Part shown: in pieces, positions 35,936 to 60,401 of the stretch | Numbering within the stretch: position 1 is the stretch's first letter | Layout: every line of letters starts with the position of its first letter | Assembly: GCA_905182995.1 (NCBI GenBank) | Contig: CAJJDP010000038.1 | Span: 100,352-164,351 of the forward strand | DNA from: Paramecium octaurelia | Taxonomy: Eukaryota; Ciliophora; Oligohymenophorea; Peniculida; Parameciidae | Direction: 5' to 3' | Length of the DNA: 64,000 nt | Notes under the pieces: model-generated | The model's input: the letters and a program-made list of their open reading frames with translations, nothing else | Told to the model about the DNA's origin: nothing | Database searches by the model: none | Translations under genes and position numbers: made by a program

Positions 35936-37346
35936 ATGAATTTCACTTTTATGATAGATAATTGTTTATCTTCTTGTTAAATAACTTATAATGGACTCAC
36001 TATATTAGATTATGCCAAGAGTGCAATAGAATATTTTGTAAAAAAGAGAACAAAGAATCCAGAAAATAAGTATGATTAATACCATCTTTTTTCGTCAAAG
36101 TAATTTTTAGTTCCTTACATATTGTCTATAGTTCTTCAATCTCAACATGGACAAATGACGTATGCCATTTTTTACAAAAACTCAAAACCATTCAACCATA
36201 GTTCGAAACTAACTTCAATTTGGATGAGTGTTTCCACAATTTAAACAAATTTAGAACTTTAAATGGTTATTTATATATATAATTAAATACAGGCACTGAC
36301 AATCTTTATGGAGGGAGAGATGTCTTGAAAATTGAATCAGCCATCATATTTGTTTTCACTAACAGAGAATACGTTGGACCTGCTTTCCATTAATTGATAA
36401 GGTGGGACTATAGACTTCTTGCATTTTTGTTACAACCTCCTGGAATCGAGGAAAACAATGCCATTTCTATTTCAACAAACTGGCATCACCTTGCTTCATC
36501 TGTAGGTTAAGGAGTGTGTTTCGAAATTCAAGATTATAACATTTTATTTTAAATCTTAGATGATCCAAAATTAACCCCACCTTAAATATCTCTTCAATTA
36601 AATCTTTTAGATTAATAAAATAAAAATGATGAAATTTTATCAATCTTTGAAAAAACAAAGATTGATTAATTATCAAGTCAGCCTTCTTATTTGGTGAGAT
36701 CTCCTTAAAAACCAAATTAATCTTTTGCTTCTATCCGTTTAAAATGTTAACCAAATATGACAATATTCACAAAAGTATATTTACCTGAATAATTTCCGTT
36801 TTCAGATTTCAACGTACACAATTTAATTTATCAAATAGAATTATCCATCTTACCCTGAGTATTATGTTGATTTTAATGTATCCTTTAAAGCAAAATTGCC
36901 TCAATAATTGCCTTATTAAGAAATATTCATTGAAAATGCTTAGTTGTTGAAATTTATTCAGGGTATCTCTACGACAAAAGGCAAAATATTATAATTCCCA
37001 ATATTTTGTTATGAAAGAAAAGAAGAACTAAAAGTTCAATATTTAGTTGGATTGTTTTTATTTTAACAGAATTCAATAACCATGGAATTACGATTGTATT
37101 ATCTCTATAATTCAATATCTTAGTTACTTTCCTAATTTCTTAAATTATTATGAACTCCTCATGTAATGTGGTAATTCTACAGATGAAACAAGAAGATTTG
37201 CAGAATAAAAGTTTTTGCAATATCTTTCTACAATTCCAAATTATTATGCTCCATGCATCAGAAAGAATCAAAATGAATTAAACATATAAGTAAATCGATT
37301 TTAATTTGTTTTAGATTCAAAGATAATTGATATTTTTGATAGATGA
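35936..37346 (+). CDS. INTS6: INTS6-like Integrator subunit (VWA domain)
   Basis: 441 aa; introns 36100-36131, 36814-36838 and 37096-37123; TGA 37344-37346. The start MNFTFMIDNCLSSCQITYNG then LTILDYAKSAIEYFVKKRT matches the VWA start of INTS6 (FLIDTSASM...YLDVAKGAVEIF). LNKFRTLNGY, GTDNLYGGR, SAIIFVFTNRE and especially LIRWDYRLLAFLLQPPG match the INTS6 hallmark FRWDQRLFALVLRLPG. The MIDAS DxSxS motif is replaced by DNCLS, so metal binding may be altered. INTS6 is part of the Integrator complex, which terminates promoter-proximal and small nuclear RNA transcription. The protein is shorter than the animal version, lacking much of its C-terminal half. Confidence 0.75.
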
Positions 37347-37420
37347 ACAAAATTAATAATTGTACATGCAGAAAGTGAAGACACATTAGGCCAAAATTCA
37401 AAAGATCAAAAAATAAGTGG

Positions 37421-38086
37421 ATGATGAAAATTATAAGAATAGATAATTACATATCTCGAGAAAATGCCTATGTTGTGCAGCATTCAGTGAAAATTATTAA
37501 ATCAGATTCCAAGATTAGATCAATTGTGAATTCAGATAAGTAATATAGTTCTAAAAGGATTACAACTTTTAAAGATTTATTCCGCAACAGGAAGTGCAAT
37601 CCTGCTTGCCTTAAATGCCCATTATCTCGCCTACTCTACGAAATATATACTTGGATTCTGATGAAATGGAGATTAGATTAGAACCTCAATTTTGTGGAAA
37701 TCCATGGAAATTACAAAGGAAAACTTATAGGGATGGTGTAGAAATAAAAGTTTATTATTAAAATTAACAATTAGAATGAGTAGGAAGATTTACAATTAGA
37801 AGATATGATGCTAACGAAAATGGATTCTGAAAAGAAATCATAAACTAAAAATAGACGAAAAGGATTTATGAGGTTAAAGGATATTCAAAATTGTAATCAT
37901 AAATAAGTTCACATTGAATAATAAGAAATGGAAATAGAAGAAAATCAAACTGAATCATAATCATAGGGCAAATAAGGTTCAGTCAAATTCAATCCTCTTT
38001 TTTAAGTAATTATTTCTTACATATAGGCTAAATTTAAATTGATTGTCCTAACCAAATTGAATAATTCTGTATCCACAAACAATTGA
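37421..38086 (+). CDS. Unrecognised basic protein
   Basis: Frame 37421-38086 (221 codons, ATG-ATG start). A 21-nt stretch near 37999-38019 has intron ends (GT...TAG) and would be removed in frame. The middle has a Cys cluster (RKCNPACLKCPLSRLLYEIY) that might bind zinc. The C-terminal half is charged (LQLEDMMLTKMDSEKKSQTK). No family recognised. 74 bp from the INTS6 stop. Confidence 0.55.
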
Positions 38087-38202
38087 AACACAAAAGTAAA
38101 AAAATTATTATGCTTGTCTTTTAGTAGCTTTTTGTAATAAAAGCATAGTTTTTTTAACTTAAAATTTGCTTTAATTTTTTTTTTTGATAATTTAAATTAT
38201 TG

Positions 38203-39312
38203 ATGTTTACAAATACTCTCGGAGCATAAAATGGATTGCCATAACAATAATAATAAGGTTTGGCAGGACAGAGTGCTTTAGTTTTCGGTAATTCTGGTGT
38301 TTCCAACAATATTTTTGGGCAAACACAACAAATGACTACACCAATAGGATAAGCCTAAAATTAAGGAGTTTTTGGATAATAACCAAATTAACTCAATTAA
38401 CCTCTGTTATATGGAGGATAACCATAATAACCATCAAATTTATTATAATAACCTCAAGGATAGTAAATGGGCACTTTAGGCTAATAGACCGCATAATTGG
38501 GTTAAGTATAATAAACAGGATTTTTAGGATAGTAATCAACATTACAAGGAGGATAGATGGGATAAATGTAATAGCAACAGTAACTTTAGTCATAATAGCC
38601 ATAATAACAATAATAATAATAATAACAATAGAATAAACATTACACCATTTAACAAATTAAAAATGAGACTTAAAAACATATTGATAACCTTACAAAAACC
38701 ATCATTAATAAAGAGAAAATTGAGAAAAATTAAAAAAATTTATAGTTAATTGAAAAAAATTCTCTTAGGAATATTTAGTAATAATAGCAATAATAACCTC
38801 AGGTAAATCCATCAATTGGATATGGAATACCACAATAATAAATATAAAGACCAATCCAAAAGGTTGATCCTCGAAATCATACAGCTAAAGTTGAAAAATA
38901 TTATGGTGAATGGAATAAGGCAATCTCAAGGATTGCCCAAAAATAAGGAGAAACTATCAATCAATTGAACGAGTTAAATATTCTTCTATCCCAATAAGAC
39001 ACATTTTACGGTACAGTAATATTCTCATTAAATTAGATATAGATGAAGAGTCATTGATAGATTCAATAAAATAATTGGGAAAAGAACTTAATTCTTTGGA
39101 ACACAAGATTGTAGATGTTGTAAAATTGTAGGAGAAAATATTAGGCCTAGAAAAGGAGGAATCTGAATGGGATTAAATTGTTAGTAATTTAAGTGAATGT
39201 CTCACTCTTTTAGAAATATAAACTGTAATATAGTGTTCATTAAATTATCTAGAAAGAAGTTGAAGATCAATTACACCAAGCAGAAACTCATCCAAAAGTC
39301 TTAAACAAATGA
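38203..39312 (+). CDS. FG-repeat nucleoporin with coiled-coil C-terminus
   Basis: 351 aa; introns 39011-39036 and 39225-39252; TGA 39310-39312. The N-terminal 130 residues are Gly/Gln/Phe rich with FG and related motifs (LVFGNSGVSNNIFGQTQQ, GVFGQQPNQ, GFLGQQ). A poly-Gln stretch follows. The C-terminal half is coiled coil (YYGEWNKAISRIAQKQGETI; LGKELNSLEHKIVDVVKLQE). This is the layout of central-channel nucleoporins (Nup62, Nup54, Nup58). I cannot decide which one without an alignment. Expected at the nuclear pore, forming the permeability barrier. Gln in the FG region is mostly TAA/TAG coded. Confidence 0.7.
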
Positions 39313-39365
39313 ATTGAATTGTACTCATAAATATTTCAAATAATCGATTAAATTAATTATTATTT

Positions 39366-41198
39366 ATGAATACAATTGTTCTTAAATTATTTCGCTTGGC
39401 AAAGATGGGATAGAAGGAAGAATTCTTATCTTTAGTGCAAAATAAAGGGATTATGAATAAATTATAATATTTAAATGGAAAGGAATTATCTATGCTAATA
39501 TATGGCTATTAAAAATTGAATTTGATGAGTCAAGAAACTCAGCAAGAATTTGAATAGTTATACTTAGATAGCATTAAAAAGCTTAATGTTCATGATCATG
39601 TGATGTGTGGATGGTCTCTAAAGAATACTTAGAACAAAGCAGTATAGAACGCATTAATTTAATCATTCCATTAAAATTGGGAAAAGATTAAGCATATGCA
39701 ATAATCAAAGGCCAACATAGGTTTAATTGCTTATTTATCTGCGAATGAAAAAAACCCAGAAGATCCCATATGGAAATAAATAGAAGATGTTTTTTATGAA
39801 ACAATGGAATTTTAGGATTAAAAAAACTTCATGATTATCCTCTATGCATTCTCTAAAGTATAACCAAAAAGTGATTCTATTTGGATTTCACTTGAGAAAT
39901 ATATTTGGGGTCAAGGATTTGACTAGTTCTCTAGAAGAAACTAAGTTCTTATGGTTTATTCATTTGCTAAAGTTGGAAAGGGTTCGATGTAATTTTGGGA
40001 AGTGGCAACAAAATAAATCCAAAACCTTAAATTTAAATATTCAGACGATATTTCATTTTGTATTTGGGCCTTCGCTAAAATGAACATTAATAATTAATAG
40101 TTTTGGGAGAAGATGATCAATAAGTAGCTTTAGATTTGGGATAAAGTAACTTTAGCAGATATTGAAAATACAACATGGGCCTTAGAAAAGGTTTAATAAA
40201 CTAATTCAGATATTTGGAATTAAATTTTATAAAAATAAATTTCAGAACATCAATCTATTTCTTTGAAGTATAATGAATTTGATGAAGTTCTAACAATTGG
40301 TAAGAGATTACACAATTTGAAAATGACTGAAAGTCCATTATTTTTATCTCTATAAAATAAAATTACATAGATGTTGGCTGACAATAAAGTCAACTTTAGT
40401 TCTTTGCATAGACTCCATTTTTTGGCAGTTTTTATTGAAAAAGATAATACCATATATAATGAATAATTAATCTAATAATTGATTAATAGTCTAAGTCAAA
40501 ATTAGTCTTATAATTCCAATTTAAATTTGTTAAATAGTTTAACTTTGCTTTTGCAGGATTAAACCTTAGCTAAATTTAATTTAAATAATAAATTCAAAGA
40601 TGTCATCAATTAGTGTTTTACCAATATGTAATTCCTTGACATTAAATCGGCTATTGATTAAGAAAAATATTTTTGGATTGGATCCTATTTGCTTTAATAT
40701 TAAGAAAATGAGATTTTGTCATTATTGACATCTGAGTAAATATATGAAAAAGTAGAGAATAATATTTCTCATTTATGCAGTTTGATTAAGATTTTATCTA
40801 AACATAAGAATGCTGCACCCTTTTTTAATCGATTAAGAAAGTATGAAAATCCAAAACCTGACGTTTTTATAAGTTTATTTTATAATATGATCCATAAATA
40901 TGGATACTTGATACCTTAAGAAAAGTATAAGAAACTGAGAAACATGTTGAAATCAATTAGTCAAACAAAAGATAAAATGGAAATTTAGAACAAATTTATA
41001 GATTTTATTTTAATTTAGAGTAATAATATCATCGAAGAAATCAATGCTTTATTATAAATATAGATACAAGATTATTTAAAATAATATCATAATGACATTG
41101 AAGTAAATATTCAATCAGATTATAAATTAGGTCGATTTGTAGAAAATATTATAAGAACAAGTGAGTAAACAACGATTAGAATTCTAATAGTAGATTGA
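39366..41198 (+). CDS. Helical-repeat (OPR/RAP-like) protein, probably mitochondrial
   Basis: 610 aa in one exon, ATG 39366, TGA 41196-41198. The start MNTIVLKLFRLAKMGQK could be a mitochondrial presequence. A repeat of about 38 residues with an A-F-[AS]-K-[VM] core and an FW/IW a few residues on recurs: LYAFSKVQPKSDSIWISLEK, YSFAKVGKGSMQFWEVATK, IWAFAKMNINNQQFWEKMI, TWALEKVQQTNSDIWNQI. This pattern is that of octo/heptatricopeptide repeats found in organelle RNA-binding and mitoribosome proteins. A C-terminal RAP domain is not evident. RNA target unknown. Lack of introns in a gene this long is unusual for this window. Confidence 0.65.
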
Positions 41199-41729
41199 TT
41201 TAAAAAATCATTAATTTATAGACATAGTAAATTTCGACATCCAAGGTTAAATCGAGGAAGATACATAATAATGATAGATTATTCTTTATATATGTTTTTA
41301 ATCATTAAATAATTGAGTTAAATAATTTAGTATATTTGAGAATAGTGTAAATTACTGTTCGTAACAAAAGTATTTATTAAATACTTAATTTCTATATAAT
41401 TACAAGATTTGATTTTATTTTTTTTAATTCTTTAATGAATCTAACTGACTTAAGGTATTAAACTTTTTTTAAAGTATCATATTTGAATTTAAATAAAATG
41501 CAACATTAAATATATCCTAGATGCGAAAGAATTTTTTATTATATATGTAATTTACTCAGATTTAAAAATAGAATAATTCTATTTTATATAAAAAATTCAT
41601 AAATGAAATTTATCTATTGGAAAACTAATTAATTAAATTTAACCTTTTGATAATTTCAACTCTATCCAATTTGTTTAACAATTTAATAACTTTGAATAAT
41701 AATATGAATGAAAAATATATGATATAAAC
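41199..41729. other. Convergent spacer, no gene seen
   Basis: About 530 bp of very AT-rich DNA between the stops of the helical-repeat gene (+) and the HECT gene (-). I see no coding frame, RNA gene or repeat. Confidence 0.45.
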
Positions 41730-53725
<11,996 letters not shown>

Positions 53726-53948
53726 CTTTAATTAAATTAATAAAATATGTTTTTATATTAGGAAGGTTATTTTTACTCAAAAATTTACACCTTTGTTTAA
53801 AGAAAGCATGATAGTCATAACATTCTAACAAGCTTATAATTGCAAAAATTATGTCAAGAAAGAAAAAGACATTAATGTATTTCTTAAAGTAGAATAAATG
53901 TTCAATTGTGATTTAATTGAACCTGAAAATGTGTGATTTATTATGAAA

Positions 53949-54711
53949 TCAAATATCTTATTCGATAAGTTCATCATTAGTTCCTTCTTCTTATTATTCT
54001 TTTTTGAAACAATTCTCTTATTCTATCGATTGTATAATTTAATTGATGTTTTCTATTGCCTATTCAAATTTTAAGAGGACTAATGGTTAATTTTTATTTT
54101 ATTTAAGTACAGTACTAATTTCATTCTTGAAATCATTCAAATCTCTAAGCACTAAATATAGTGTGAATATTACTTAGATTAATTTGATTCCCTTCATTGT
54201 CGAATTTATGAAGAGGGCTAATCTATGATTGACTATTGTCTATTGAAAATGATATTCTAGATTCTGTGGTAGATTCAGTAGAACCTGTTTTGAGACTCTA
54301 GAAGTCCTCTCTCATCTAGGCTTCATCCAAATTCTCATTAAATGCTATTCCTCCAGTTGATATTGTCATTGAACTCTTGAGAAACCAAAGGGATTTTTTT
54401 TATAATTCGCAGATAAATGTTGAATTGTTATTGCTTAGAAATTTCTTTAAATAGTAATTGTAACACATGAGATTTGAAATGTCGAAAAGGGGTGTGACTA
54501 TTTTAGTTATTAATTATTCAATTGTAAATGCCAAAGGCACAACTTTGGTTAAATAAATGAGAGAATCATCCTCTTTTTAAATAAGTAACTCAATCTAAGT
54601 CATATCAACTGGAACTACTAAATTAGGGTTCAAGTCGTCAATGTCATTATTCGTCATAAATTTAAGGTTTGCAAACATAGTTCGTGCCAAATATGATTCC
54701 TATTTACTCAT
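53949..54711 (-). CDS. Unrecognised protein, 246 aa
   Basis: ATG 54711 (MSKQESYLARTMFANLKFMT), intron 54152-54173, TGA 53949-53951. A hydrophobic N-terminal half (LIYLTKVVPLAFTIEQLITK) is followed by Ser-rich sequence (SLKTGSTESTTESRISFS) and a helical acidic end (FEQAIENINQIIQSIEQEN). In the same frame beyond the TGA, the sequence stays open and hydrophobic to about 53680, which could mean a readthrough or an unrecognised intron. No family recognised. The overlapping plus-strand frame at 54641-54900 is its shadow. Confidence 0.55.
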
Positions 54712-54916
54712 TGTGTATAATGGAATGCTTGGACCTAAATTTCACCATATTCTTTTTGTTTACCTCCTTTCACTTGCTCTTATAGGTACTCCCATAGAGC
54801 TTTACTTACGTAATGAGCTTAATTACGCTTATCAACTTTTAGAATTTACTCTAATGAGTTTTATTGTATAATTATTGGTTTTATATGTTGTATGTTGAAC
54901 TCTCTCTTAACATTGT

Positions 54917-55156
54917 TCAATATACTATTTAATTGCACTTGTTCTTCTTAGCATATGCTACAGTTATTGAAATAAACATATACCAAAGGGAATAGTTGTC
55001 GATCTTAGAAAAATTTGGATTGCAATTATACAAATCATCCTGAAACTATTCATACCTTAACTTTAATCATATTAGTTACCATTTCAGACATATAGCAAAT
55101 ATTTAAGGTCCAGAAAGATCATTTCCTATGGTAAGAATTTCATCGATTATATTCAT
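54917..55156 (-). CDS. Small unrecognised protein, 71 aa
   Basis: ATG 55156 (MNIIDEILTIGNDLSG), intron 55056-55079 removing a TGA, TGA 54917-54919. The spliced chain reads PQIFAICLKWYEQFQDDLYN and NPNFSKIDNYSLWYMFISIT, protein-like with Trp, Cys and Tyr. It may be complete, or the last exons of a longer gene whose upstream part I could not join. No family recognised. Confidence 0.35.
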
Positions 55157-56520
55157 TTATTTTTATATTTTTACACTTATATTTTGTTCATTACTATATC
55201 CATCTCAGATGAAACATTTCATGATCAAATCATAGAGAAAATTACTAATTTAAATATTTCTTAGATTATTGTATAGATAACTCACATCTCCTGATTCCCT
55301 TTGATATCAATTATTAGTATTAATTCATTAGTTATATTTCTTACTGATTCATATTTTATTACTATTAAATTTTATCTTTATAATATCATATTCCATAGAG
55401 TAAAAGCGATAATTCTAATCAAATCTAAAAAAGGAACCAATTATTTAGTATTGTTTGTATGATTCTAAAATATTTAGCAGTAATTCTTACTCAAAAGAAA
55501 CTGACTGATAAACAATATAATTAATTATATCTTGTTTACTTTAATATCAATAATTAGTTAATAACAAATAAACACACTTTTACCTCAAAATCGGAACTGT
55601 ATTAATCTTATGTATAATTACTTCAATCTATTTTATCTAACTAAAAATAGATGAATTATATATCAGTTCTATATCTATTTAGGTAAACTATTTGATTCCT
55701 GAATCAAACTTATAAAATGTTTAATAAATTTAGAAGTTCATGAGTCATTTTAAAGATTCAATTGCTAAAAATATCATCTGAGTACAACTTTAGATCCAAT
55801 TATCTGTTTTTGACAATCACAACTTTTATTATGTAAAGACTTTATAATACTATTTCTTTAGATTGTAATATCCTGTAGGCATAATATTCTCACTTAGTGA
55901 TGATATTTTACTTTCTTTTTTCTTTCACCTAATTTTTAAAGTAGTTTGATATTTGTTATTGGCAATTTCAATAAAGTTTTAGTAAATATTGTTTTATCTT
56001 AATTTTGAAAAAATAGTCTTTGCCTTTTTTTCTGAAATTAATATATATATAATATAGAATATTTATTTATATTAAATTATGTGATTGTAAAATTGTCTAA
56101 GAAAATTCAAGGGTAATTCTACAGACAATTTTTTGAATTTATTTTCTTTTATTCATATTGATTCAAAATGAAGATGTAGCAATTATTCTTATTATTATGA
56201 TTTTACTCACTTTTATTTTAGGACACCCGAATTTAATATTTAATTCTTTTCAGATTTAAGCCAAGATTTGCATATAGTTTTTGTCATAGGAAAAATACTT
56301 GATAAATTGTTCACATTATGGGTGTGAATTTGAGATAACACAATAATTAAAATAATGCTCTCCTATTTAAAGACTCTTTATTTTATTAAATTTTTATGAT
56401 GTATAATAAGTAAGGCAGAATTGCTCTTTCATTTTTGTTTTCTGGGAATATAAGTAGAATGAAAGATATTTTCCTAAATCAAATGAAATTTGTAAACAAC
56501 ATAATTAAATTTATCTAATA
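55157..56520. other. Long gene-poor spacer
   Basis: About 1.36 kb of AT-rich DNA with no coding frame I can support on either strand. Unusually long for this packed region. It must carry the promoter of the kinase at 56521. Confidence 0.4.
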
Positions 56521-58585
56521 ATGAACGACTAAATGGATATAGAATTCGATCTGTTTGAATTTTAAGGTTTGTTGGGATAGGGATCTTTTGGAACCGTGCT
56601 TAAAGCTTTTAACAAAAACACAAAATAAACAGTAGCTGTGAAAGTATGTTATTAAAATACCTAACTTATTGTAGGTAATTAAGAAAAAATAAATGCTATA
56701 ATATGCCTAACTAATGCAGGAAGCACAAATTTAGTAAGAATTATAACATCCCAATATTGTTAAATTTTTTGGAGTTTATGAGACTGAAAATAAAATCCTT
56801 ATCGAAATGGAACTTATTAGTGGAGGTAAAGATGTTCTACAATATAGGTTCATTAAGTTCAATAACAAAATGTACTGAAGAATAAGCCAAATACATAATG
56901 TATTCCATTTTTAATGCATTACAGTATATGCATAATAACAATATTGCTCATAGGGATTTAAAACCTGAAAACATACTTGTTACTCACGATCTCAGCTTTG
57001 TTAAGGTGACCGATTTTGGATTAAGCACAGGATACTCATCATTGATGACCAAATAATGTGGAACACTTATATATATGGCCCCGGAATAATTAAATAACAG
57101 GATATACAATAAGGCTGTGGACATATGGGCTGCTGGAGTTATTATGTATTAACTACTAGTGGGGGAACATCCATATTATAAAAAGGGATGCGACATTCCT
57201 TAATCTCAATTGACTATGCATGAGAATTGCAAGAAGATTTTGAATGAGTATTGAAAAATTAATTAATCTAGAGTAAGTAATTCAGTCTATTTCGAAGATT
57301 GACTGAAATCAATCCAACAAAACGATATAGTGCTACTTAGGCTATGTTACATCCTTGGTTTAATAATGGAGGTGAGGAGCCTTTGACAATGGAGGAGCAA
57401 TTTTAACAGTGGAAACAATCTCAAAAGTTCTAAAATATCATTTCGCTTTTAATGTTGTTAAGCAAGATGGGCTATAAGAAAGTGCTGCATAATAGAGAAC
57501 TGTATCATTAAGTTTCAAAGAATTTAAATAATAAAAAGAAGCAAGATGTTATGAACAATTATGAATAATTATTCGCTGACTATTAAAAATCTTTGAATGA
57601 TGCTCAGAAAACTAAAATTTCTACTGTTGTTCCTACTCCGAGTTTAGATCAACATAATGATAATAATGAACAGATTATTTTTCAGTCTTCTTTGATGAAG
57701 CCTTTTAGGTAATTATCTTCGTTTAATAAACATGACGCAATAAGGATTATCAATACAAATTCATAAATTTAGACACCTTCAAATGAAGAAGATAATGAAT
57801 TAGATCAATAAATCAAATTTTCAAATTAATCATACTTAATAAAGGAAAGATTAGAAAAATAGAACATCCGTCCTTAAGTAATGATTTAATCTCAACCTAC
57901 TAAATTAACATCTAATCTATCTGAAATTGATAGCAATATACAAGATATTGATACCCAATAATAACACCTAGAGAAACAATGCTAGTAATCAACAGCCACC
58001 AATACTAGTGTAAGTCCTACTAAATCTCCTCTTAGAAGAAAACGAGTAAAAAGGACTTAAATTAAATAATATCTTAACGAAGAGATAGTTTAATCTAATG
58101 TATAATAAATATAGCTTATCACTCAAAAACCAAAGCAATAGCATTAATAATAATAATAGTAATAATAACAATAACAATATTAGTAATAATAATAATAATA
58201 ATAACTATAATAATAACTATAATAATAATAATAATAATCTACTACTAATGTAATTAGATAACAGTCTCCTTCACCAAAAAATAAATTTAAGATACAATTA
58301 AAACCCTTAAATCATTAGTAATAACCTGTAAGTTAAACTTCTTAATCAAATGGAAATCAGTCATTACGGCTAAAAGTTTAAAAGCTATCTGTTGATAAAG
58401 AATTCTTTGCTCCTCCAGTTTTAGATTTAAGCAATTTAGCACTTGAATGTTTAAGTCCAAAGTATCGCAAGACTCGTACAAATAGTTTGCATTATTAAAA
58501 GCGAGTCTATGCTAATGAATTTTAACCATCGAGGGTGTTGGGAAATGCTTACAAAAAGAATTACGATTCCTTTTATATGAAATGA
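56521..58585 (+). CDS. CAMK-like Ser/Thr kinase with poly-Gln tail
   Basis: 661 aa. Kinase motifs: [26 protein letters not shown] (Lys), [57 protein letters not shown] and [20 protein letters not shown] with HPWF. Introns 56644-56674 and 56826-56847, plus 57248-57273, which must end TAGAG to keep the frame; using the TAG three bases before would hit TGA quickly. After the domain are about 400 residues of Ser/Gln/Asn-rich sequence with SPTKSP motifs, a poly-Gln run near 58140-58240 (TAA/TAG, broken by Tyr and Leu), and a more ordered end ([17 protein letters not shown]). Catalytic residues are complete. Substrate unknown. Confidence 0.8.
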
Positions 58586-58695
58586 GTTCTTTTATAACTA
58601 TAATTTTTTATATAATTTCTAGTTTTCTTAAAATAGAGTATTTGAATAATAATTCTGAATATAAATTCATAAACATAAACAATAAAATTTCATAT

Positions 58696-60401
58696 TCAAA
58701 ATTTTGGACCGGCATTGATAACTTCTTATGTAGCCTTATCTTCATATTTTTTGAAGTTAATCTAAAACTTCTCAGCTAATTCAAGAACTTATTTATCAAA
58801 TTCTTCAGGATTTCTAAAATAAATTAATATCTTACTTCCATGTATTTCTTGGGTTCAAGATTTATGTTGGAATGTTTTTAGCTTATTTGGGGATGGCAAA
58901 ATTGAAAATTGGGAAGTTTTCAAACTCTACATCCTTTAATTCACCTCCATGGATCAAGTCAATGATTCCTCTGGTATATTTCAATGACATTCTTTATCCG
59001 ACTCCATATTTACCACCTGACCATCCAGTGTTGATTAACCAAACTTTGGTATCATATTTCTTGATCTTTTCAGCCAACATATTAGCATAGAGAGTTGGAT
59101 GAAGGGCTAAGAATGCTTCTCCAAAGCAAGCTGAAAATGTAGCTTATGGCTCCTTGACACCGACTTCAGTTCCTGCAACTTTAGCAGTGTATCCAGAAAT
59201 GAAATGATACATGGCTTATTCTGGTGTCAACATAGAGACTGGAGGTAAAACACCATAAGCATCACATGTCAAGAAGAAAATATTCTTGGGATGACTTCCT
59301 TAAGCTGGGAATTTAGCTCCTGGAATATAATCCAATGGATAGCTGACTCTTGTATTTTCTGTAATTGAAATATTTGTGAAGTCGACTTCTCTAGTTTCTT
59401 CAGAATAATATTCAATGTTCTCTAAGACAGCTCCAAATCTAACTGCATTGTATATTTCAGGTTCTTTCTCCTTTGTGAGATCAACACATTTAGCATAGCA
59501 ACCTCCTTCGATGTTGAAGATGCCATTGTCAGACCAAGCATGTTCATCATCACCAATAAGTCTTCTTTTGGGATCAGCACTAAGTGTTGTTTTTCCTGTG
59601 CCACTCAATCCAAATAATAAGGTGACATCACCATTTTCGCCTTCATTGGCAGAACTGTGTAATGTGAGAATTCCTTATTTTGGGAATAAATAATGTGTGA
59701 CTCCAAACACTCCCTTCTTCATTTCACCAGCATATTGAGTTCCCAAAATGACCATCTTACGCTCAGTCAAATTAACAGCAACACATCCTTCTGATTTGAT
59801 TCCTTCAATTGGTTTCTAAATTGTTTATGGACCAGCATTGAAGATGTAAAAGTCAACATCTCCACTGAAATCCTTCCTTAGTTCCTCGTCTGTTGGTCTA
59901 ATCAACATGTTTTTCATAAACAATGCATGATAAGGTCTGGTGCAAAACACTCTAATTCTTAATCTGTAATTAACATCCCATCCTGCATATCCATCAATTA
60001 TGAACAACTAAATGATTAAATTCATATGGTTACTTTCTCTTTGTTGTTTAAATATTCAAGAGCGATCTTTTCAACTTCATTGTATGAGTCTTGGCTCAAA
60101 GCAATGTTAACATCACCCCACCAAACATCTCTTTCTGTGACTTCATCCTTGATGATTCTCTTATCCTTAGGAACACGACTAAATCATAGAACAAAATTTC
60201 ATACCCGCATTTCTTGCCTGAGTATGCGACTAAAGCACCAGTGTTGTTTAAGGAATCTGGTCTTACAGTTGGATCCTCACCTTGGGGTTGAGACATTGAG
60301 AGCTCATAGATGAAAGGAACACTTGGGTTTCTATAGACAGTTGCATTGCGAAGTCCCCATTTTGATAAAAGTTCTTAGGCTTAGAATGTTTGATTCTCCA
60401 T
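58696..60401 (-). CDS. pckA: ATP-dependent phosphoenolpyruvate carboxykinase
   Basis: 543 aa from four exons; introns 60179-60204, 60008-60033 and 58814-58835; ATG 60401, TGA 58696-58698. Family motifs: [57 protein letters not shown], the P-loop [18 protein letters not shown], metal-binding [34 protein letters not shown] and [15 protein letters not shown]. Converts oxaloacetate and ATP to PEP, CO2 and ADP in gluconeogenesis. The GLSGTGKTT loop and length place it in the ATP (not GTP) class, usual for protists. GC content and codon choice are richer than in neighbouring genes, as expected for a highly expressed enzyme. Convergent with the kinase, 110 bp between stops. Confidence 0.95.

Noticed and set aside
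54641-54900. Plus-strand ORF (MSLFVINLRFANIVRAKYD...)
   Set aside because: Its first part lies opposite the start of the minus-strand gene at 54711, which has the better coding signal; the rest is AT-rich and unsupported.
59422-60313. Several ORFs on both strands within 59422-60313
   Set aside because: All overlap the PEPCK coding sequence in other frames; PEPCK motifs are unmistakable.
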